Source: DASQDT01 sp036380435 (GTDB lineage: Bacteria > Acidobacteriota > Blastocatellia > Pyrinomonadales > Pyrinomonadaceae). From it: 8,433 bases of DNA. Location of the stretch: positions 1-8,433 of the forward strand of contig DASVES010000148.1 in assembly GCA_036380435.1 (NCBI GenBank). The letters are read 5' to 3'. Positions 5,276 to 8,433 of this stretch are shown in pieces (position 1 is the first letter of the stretch; each line of letters begins with the position of its first letter). The notes below the pieces were generated by a model, which made no database searches, had not been told where the DNA came from, and worked only from the letters and a program-made list of their open reading frames with translations. The position numbers and the translations under genes are program-made.

Positions 5276-6706
5276 ATGAGAAGACAGGGACGTGCGCTCG
5301 CGGTGCTGCTGTTGTGCGCGATGTTGTTCGCGCAGTCGAGCTGTCGCGGCGACGAGGGCACGTCGGTGTCGGGGCGTCCGGCGCCGCACTTCAAGCCGGG
5401 CTTCAACCTCTTCTCGCCCGAGCAGGACATCGAACTCGGGGAGCAGTCGGCGCGACAGATCGCCGGCGAGATGCCTCTACTCAACGACGCGACCACCGTC
5501 AACTACGTCCGCGCGCTCGGCGGCAAGCTCGCCTCGCACGCGCCGGGCCACGACTTCCCGTATCAGTTTCAGGTGATCGGCGCGCGCGAGATCAACGCCT
5601 TCGCGCTGCCGGGCGGCTTCATCTTCGTCAACGCCGGGGCGATTGCCGCCGCGAGAGGCGAGGGCGAGATCGCCGGCGTCATCGCGCACGAGATCGCCCA
5701 CGTCGCGCTCCGGCACGGAACCAATCAGGCGTCGAAAGCCTACATCGCGCAGGCGGGCCTCGGCGTCCTCGGAGCCATCGCCGGCGGCGGCGACAGTGCG
5801 GAGGCCGGTGAGATCATCAACGCCATCGGCGGCGCCGGCGCCAACATGCTCTTCCTCAAGTTCGGGCGCACGGCCGAGACGCAGGCCGACTTAGAAGGCG
5901 CGCGCATCATGGCGGCGGCCGGCTACGACCCGCGCGACATGGCCCGCTTCTTCGAGACGCTCGCCGCGGAGGGCGGCGGCGGCCAGCGCGTCCCCGAGAT
6001 GCGCAGCGACCACCCCGACCCCGGCAACCGCGTCGCCGCTATCAACGACATCCTCCCGCAGCTCCGCCTCGGCCCCACGCCCACGCGCGACACGCAGGAG
6101 TTCCAGCAGGTCAAGGCCCGACTCACGGGCGGGCAACTGCCGCGCGCGGCGGCCCCAGCGCGCACCGGCCCCGGCGACCCCAACGACATCGAGCCGGGCG
6201 CGCGCCCCCCAGCGCCTTCGGCGAACTTCCGCGACTATCGTTCGCCTGACGGCTACGTCCGCTTAACTTATCCGGATAACTGGGAGGCACTGCGTCTGAA
6301 GGGCGACGAGGAGAATTTGATCTTCGCGCCGCGCGGCGCATACGGCGAGATGGACGACGCGGTCTACGTCACGCACGGCATCTTCGTCGGCTTAGTGCAG
6401 CCGCCCGCGCGCGAACTCGAAGAGGCCAACCGCGTCTTCGTCGAGGGACAGATTCGCGCCAACCCCGACTTCCGCGTTCGGAAGGGGCCGCAGCCGGTCA
6501 GCTTCTCTAACGGCAGTCCCGGCTACGCCACCGTCGTCGCCGGCCCCTCGACCGTGACGGGCGTCGTCGAGATCGATGTCATCTACACCACGGCCACGCG
6601 CGACGGCCGCCTCTTCTACCTCATCACCATGGCCCCCGAAGACGAATACGAACGCTACCACCCCGCCTTCGAGCAGATCATTCGCAGCGTCCAGCTCGGA
6701 CAGTAG
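5276..6706 (+). CDS. M48-family metalloprotease with C-terminal PsbP-like domain
   Basis: This 476-residue exported zinc protease has an N-terminal hydrophobic segment ending in AQSSC (Cys23). That could be a lipoprotein attachment site, although the -3 residue (Gln) is atypical. The M48 domain (about 40-265) carries the zinc motif HEIAHVALRH with H138, E139 and H142. The third ligand is E201 in ETQADLEGARI, and the conserved SDHPDPGNR segment lies near 244. The family includes BepA/YfgC-like periplasmic proteases involved in envelope quality control. After a Pro-rich linker, about 320-476 forms a second domain starting YRSPDGYVRLTYPDNWEAL, which resembles PsbP/Mog1-like folds. The ATG at 5276 was chosen because a signal sequence starts there and AGGAG lies 10 nt upstream. 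An in-frame start at 5114 adds residues without protein character. No TPR repeats are seen. Confidence 0.9.
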   Translation: MRRQGRALAVLLLCAMLFAQSSCRGDEGTSVSGRPAPHFKPGFNLFSPEQDIELGEQSARQIAGEMPLLNDATTVNYVRALGGKLASHAPGHDFPYQFQVIGAREINAFALPGGFIFVNAGAIAAARGEGEIAGVIAHEIAHVALRHGTNQASKAYIAQAGLGVLGAIAGGGDSAEAGEIINAIGGAGANMLFLKFGRTAETQADLEGARIMAAAGYDPRDMARFFETLAAEGGGGQRVPEMRSDHPDPGNRVAAINDILPQLRLGPTPTRDTQEFQQVKARLTGGQLPRAAAPARTGPGDPNDIEPGARPPAPSANFRDYRSPDGYVRLTYPDNWEALRLKGDEENLIFAPRGAYGEMDDAVYVTHGIFVGLVQPPARELEEANRVFVEGQIRANPDFRVRKGPQPVSFSNGSPGYATVVAGPSTVTGVVEIDVIYTTATRDGRLFYLITMAPEDEYERYHPAFEQIIRSVQLGQ

Positions 6707-6711
6707 GAAGA

Positions 6712-6827
6712 GGGCAAGGGGTAAAGGGGAAGGGGTAAGGGGAAGACAGGTTCTTCTCCCTTACCCCTTCCCCTTTACCCCTTGCCCCTGCTCCTTTATC
6801 CCTTCCCCTTTACCCTTTACCCCTTCA
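6712..6827. repeat. Heptad inverted repeat, unit CCYTTNC, with a one-sided extension
   Basis: Perfect 30-bp arms lie at 6712-6741 and 6758-6787. The left arm continues in heptad register to 6746 (five units). On the right, ten uninterrupted seven-base units run from 6758 to 6827, so the array extends about 40 nt beyond the paired part. The last unit, CCCTTCA (6821-6827), contains the complement of the PhzF gene's TGA stop. The element fills the gap between two convergent genes and could terminate both. Confidence 0.95.
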
Positions 6828-7613
6828 GAGGTAGAGGAATCCTTCGCTGTATCTGACGGCGTGGCCGGAGAGCTTCACGCGTTCACCGGCGTCTTCGCAG
6901 AACAGTTCGCCGCCGCGCGCGGAGACCTGGAGGGCGTGAATCTCGCGCCGCGAGAATTTTTCCGCCCAGTAGGGCGTGAGCGTGCAGTGGGCCGCGCCCG
7001 TCACGGGGTCTTCGGGGATGCCGGCGCCGGGGGCGAAGTAGCGCGAGGCGCAGTCGGAGGCGCTACCGGGCGCCGTGACGATGACGCCGAGCGAGTCGAG
7101 CGCGGCGAGCAGAGTCATGTCGGGGCGCAGCGCGCGCACCTCGTCCTCCGTGTCGTAGACGGCGAGGTAATCGACCGAGGAGCGGAGCACTTCGCGCGGA
7201 CGTGCGCCCAATCCGTCGAGGAGCGCCGCGGGCGCGTCGCACGCTTTGGCCCGTCGCGCCGGCAGGTCGAGCGTGAGGCGTTCGCCGTCGCCGCGCCAGA
7301 CGCGCAGGGGGCCGCTGCGCGAGTTGAAGGTGACGGCGTCGGCCGACGCGTCCGTGAAGTTGAAGATGGCGAAAGCGGAGGCGAGCGTGGCGTGGCCGCA
7401 GAGGTCAACTTCAATCGTGGGCGTGAACCAGCGCAGGCCGTAGGTGTCCTCCGACTCGCGCACGAAGAAGGCCGTCTCGGAGAGGTTGTTCTCCTGCCCG
7501 ATCTTCTGCATCACGTCGTCGGGGAGCCACGCGTCGAGCGGGCACACGGCGGCCGGGTTGCCGCCGAAGACACGGCTGGTGAAAGCGTCGATGACGTACA
7601 GGGGTATTTTCAT
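6825..7613 (-). CDS. PhzF-family epimerase/isomerase-like protein
   Basis: This 262-residue protein covers the whole PhzF fold, a little short of the roughly 270-300 residues I expect for the family. Conserved features are the opening IDAFTSRVFGGNPAAVCPL (8-26), the catalytic glutamate E46 in NLSETAFF, DLCGHATLAS (70-79), and GIPEDPVTGAAHC (198-210) with D202. In phenazine synthesis PhzF isomerises trans-2,3-dihydro-3-hydroxyanthranilate. Most genomic homologues lie outside phenazine clusters and have unknown substrates, and no other phz gene is visible here, so the substrate cannot be named. Cytoplasmic location is inferred from the lack of a signal peptide. The ATG at 7611-7613 matches the family N-terminus, but no good ribosome binding site precedes it. 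The stop codon lies inside the heptad repeat. Confidence 0.93.
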   Translation of the reverse strand: MKIPLYVIDAFTSRVFGGNPAAVCPLDAWLPDDVMQKIGQENNLSETAFFVRESEDTYGLRWFTPTIEVDLCGHATLASAFAIFNFTDASADAVTFNSRSGPLRVWRGDGERLTLDLPARRAKACDAPAALLDGLGARPREVLRSSVDYLAVYDTEDEVRALRPDMTLLAALDSLGVIVTAPGSASDCASRYFAPGAGIPEDPVTGAAHCTLTPYWAEKFSRREIHALQVSARGGELFCEDAGERVKLSGHAVRYSEGFLYL

Positions 7614-7701
7614 AAAGTCATTTTAAGTGGGAAGAGACGACGTTGGAAGGGCCATTATCGCAACGGCGAGGGCAGCCATTGCTGATCGCGCGGCTCGGCA
7701 G

Positions 7702-8097
7702 TCAATGTGCCCGCAGGGCGCGCGCCACGAGACCCACGCCCCCGGCGAGGAGCACGAGCATGACAATCGTGCCGAACAGGCTCGTCGGCTGAAAATAGAT
7801 GTGGAGGTTCATGATGATGCCGGCGAAGATGATGATGACGCCGGTGAACAGCAGGAGCCAGCCGATCTTCGAGCGGCCGTTGTAGAACAGGAGGCCGATG
7901 CCGAAGATGAGCGGCACGAGCGACAGGCCGAAGGCGTTGTAGCCCCAGACGTGCCACGACCCGCTTGAGACGGTGACGCTGCTCGCCAGCAGATACGCCC
8001 CGGCGACGGCCATCCCGAGGCCGAGCAGAAACTCCCCCATGCCACCGGGCGTGCCGCCCGCGCCTTCCCACTTCGATTTGTTCTCGTTGGTATCCAT
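7702..8097 (-). CDS. Small four-helix membrane protein, function unknown
   Basis: This 131-residue protein has a hydrophilic Gly-rich N-terminus (1-20) and four predicted transmembrane segments at about 22-41, 54-72, 79-97 and 107-127. It ends with ARALRAH. I do not recognise a named family. The ATG at 8095-8097 is preceded in frame by GTG at 8098-8100, so the start could be one codon longer. No Shine-Dalgarno sequence is visible: the bases just upstream are AGTTTT, and beyond them is the pyrimidine-rich arm of a heptad palindrome. The gene lies 88 nt upstream of the PhzF gene in the same direction and could be cotranscribed with it, although nothing links their functions. Confidence 0.8.
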   Translation of the reverse strand: MDTNENKSKWEGAGGTPGGMGEFLLGLGMAVAGAYLLASSVTVSSGSWHVWGYNAFGLSLVPLIFGIGLLFYNGRSKIGWLLLFTGVIIIFAGIIMNLHIYFQPTSLFGTIVMLVLLAGGVGLVARALRAH

Positions 8098-8106
8098 CAC
8101 AAAACT

Positions 8107-8193
8107 AAGGATGAGGGATGAGGGATGAGGGATGAAGTGAAGGCAAGCTGTCTTCTTTCATCCCTCACCCCTCATCCCTCATCCTTCATCCTT
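8107..8193. repeat. Heptad inverted repeat, unit GGATGAG
   Basis: The left arm has four seven-base units (8109-8136: GGATGAG three times, then GGATGAA). The right arm has five complementary units (8157-8191: TTCATCC, CTCACCC, CTCATCC, CTCATCC, TTCATCC). The arms pair over about 30 bp with a few mismatches and can slip by one unit. The right arm encodes the last residues and TGA stop of the gene at 8179-8433, and the left edge is 9 nt from the ATG of the 131-aa membrane protein. Confidence 0.92.
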
Positions 8194-8433
8194 TCTCGCC
8201 CCGCGGCTCAGCCACAGTAGCGCCGCCCCGAAGAGTCCGCACCCCAGAGAGTCCTCCACCGTCCACCACCACGGCATCCCCGACGTGTAATCGATGATGA
8301 AGAACACGGGCGCGGCCAGCAGGAACGCGACGGCGTTGAATACGACGAGCGGGCGGAAGCGTTTTACGTCCGTGGCCAGAATCCACAGAGATATTCCGTG
8401 CATCCCGTAGGAGTAGGACGCCTGTCGGATCAT
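8179..8433 (-). CDS. Small membrane protein, probably cut at its N-terminus by the window edge
   Basis: The visible 84 residues contain at least two hydrophobic helices (about 29-48 and 59-78). Between them is IDYTSGMPWWWTVED, an aromatic-rich loop. The segment LATDVKRFRPLVVFNAV precedes the first helix. The ATG is the last codon of the window, so it may be an internal methionine of a longer protein, and the motif YGMHGISLWIL suggests that another helix has begun. I do not recognise a named family. The C-terminal residues KDEG and the TGA stop are encoded by heptad repeat units, so the palindrome has either set or replaced the original end of this protein. Confidence 0.7.
   Translation of the reverse strand: MIRQASYSYGMHGISLWILATDVKRFRPLVVFNAVAFLLAAPVFFIIDYTSGMPWWWTVEDSLGCGLFGAALLWLSRGARKDEG

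Noticed and set aside
6576..7685. Plus-strand 369-residue open frame
   Set aside because: It spans the end of the protease gene in another frame, the heptad palindrome, and the whole PhzF gene antisense. PhzF motifs make the minus-strand gene certain.

Overview
The window is a GC-rich bacterial chromosomal segment with seven genes I support. Six are on the minus strand and one is on the plus strand. The phylum is inferred, not shown. A PQQ-type propeller protein opening with DWPQWRGP, an NtrC-family regulator, a secreted M48 metalloprotease and many intergenic palindromes built from short tandem units together suggest Acidobacteriota (Blastocatellia-like) or a similar soil or sediment lineage. 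No rRNA, tRNA, CRISPR array, transposase or phage gene is visible.

Layout from left to right: (1) the N-terminal part of a small secreted protein (1-215, minus) with a strong promoter at 346-375; (2) a perfect 36-bp inverted repeat (452-536) plus two small hairpins beyond the 3' end of the next gene; (3) an exported PQQ-like beta-propeller protein (614-1915, minus) with a structured leader; (4) a gene-free stretch (1916-2383) ending in three hairpins behind the regulator; (5) an NtrC-family sigma-54 response regulator (2384-3790, minus); (6) a palindrome-rich gap (3791-4068); (7) a secreted protein with an internally duplicated domain (4069-5115, minus); (8) a divergent M48-family protease (5276-6706, plus); (9) a convergent PhzF-family protein (6825-7613, minus); (10) two small membrane proteins (7702-8097, and 8179 to the window end, both minus).

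The genes do not form an obvious pathway. Four are predicted to be exported or in the membrane: the propeller protein, the duplicated-domain protein, the protease and the 131-aa membrane protein. The two edge genes add a secreted and a membrane fragment. The regulator has no visible histidine kinase partner.

The most striking signal is non-coding. Four separate intergenic palindromes (3800-3874, 3948-4070, 6712-6827, 8107-8193) are each built from a different tandem seven-base unit, repeated in one arm and then as the reverse complement in the other. They sit tightly against genes. Two end 9 nt before a start codon that lacks a clear Shine-Dalgarno sequence, and three supply or overlap a stop codon. 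This looks like a family of heptad-based hairpin elements whose architecture is conserved while the unit sequence is not.
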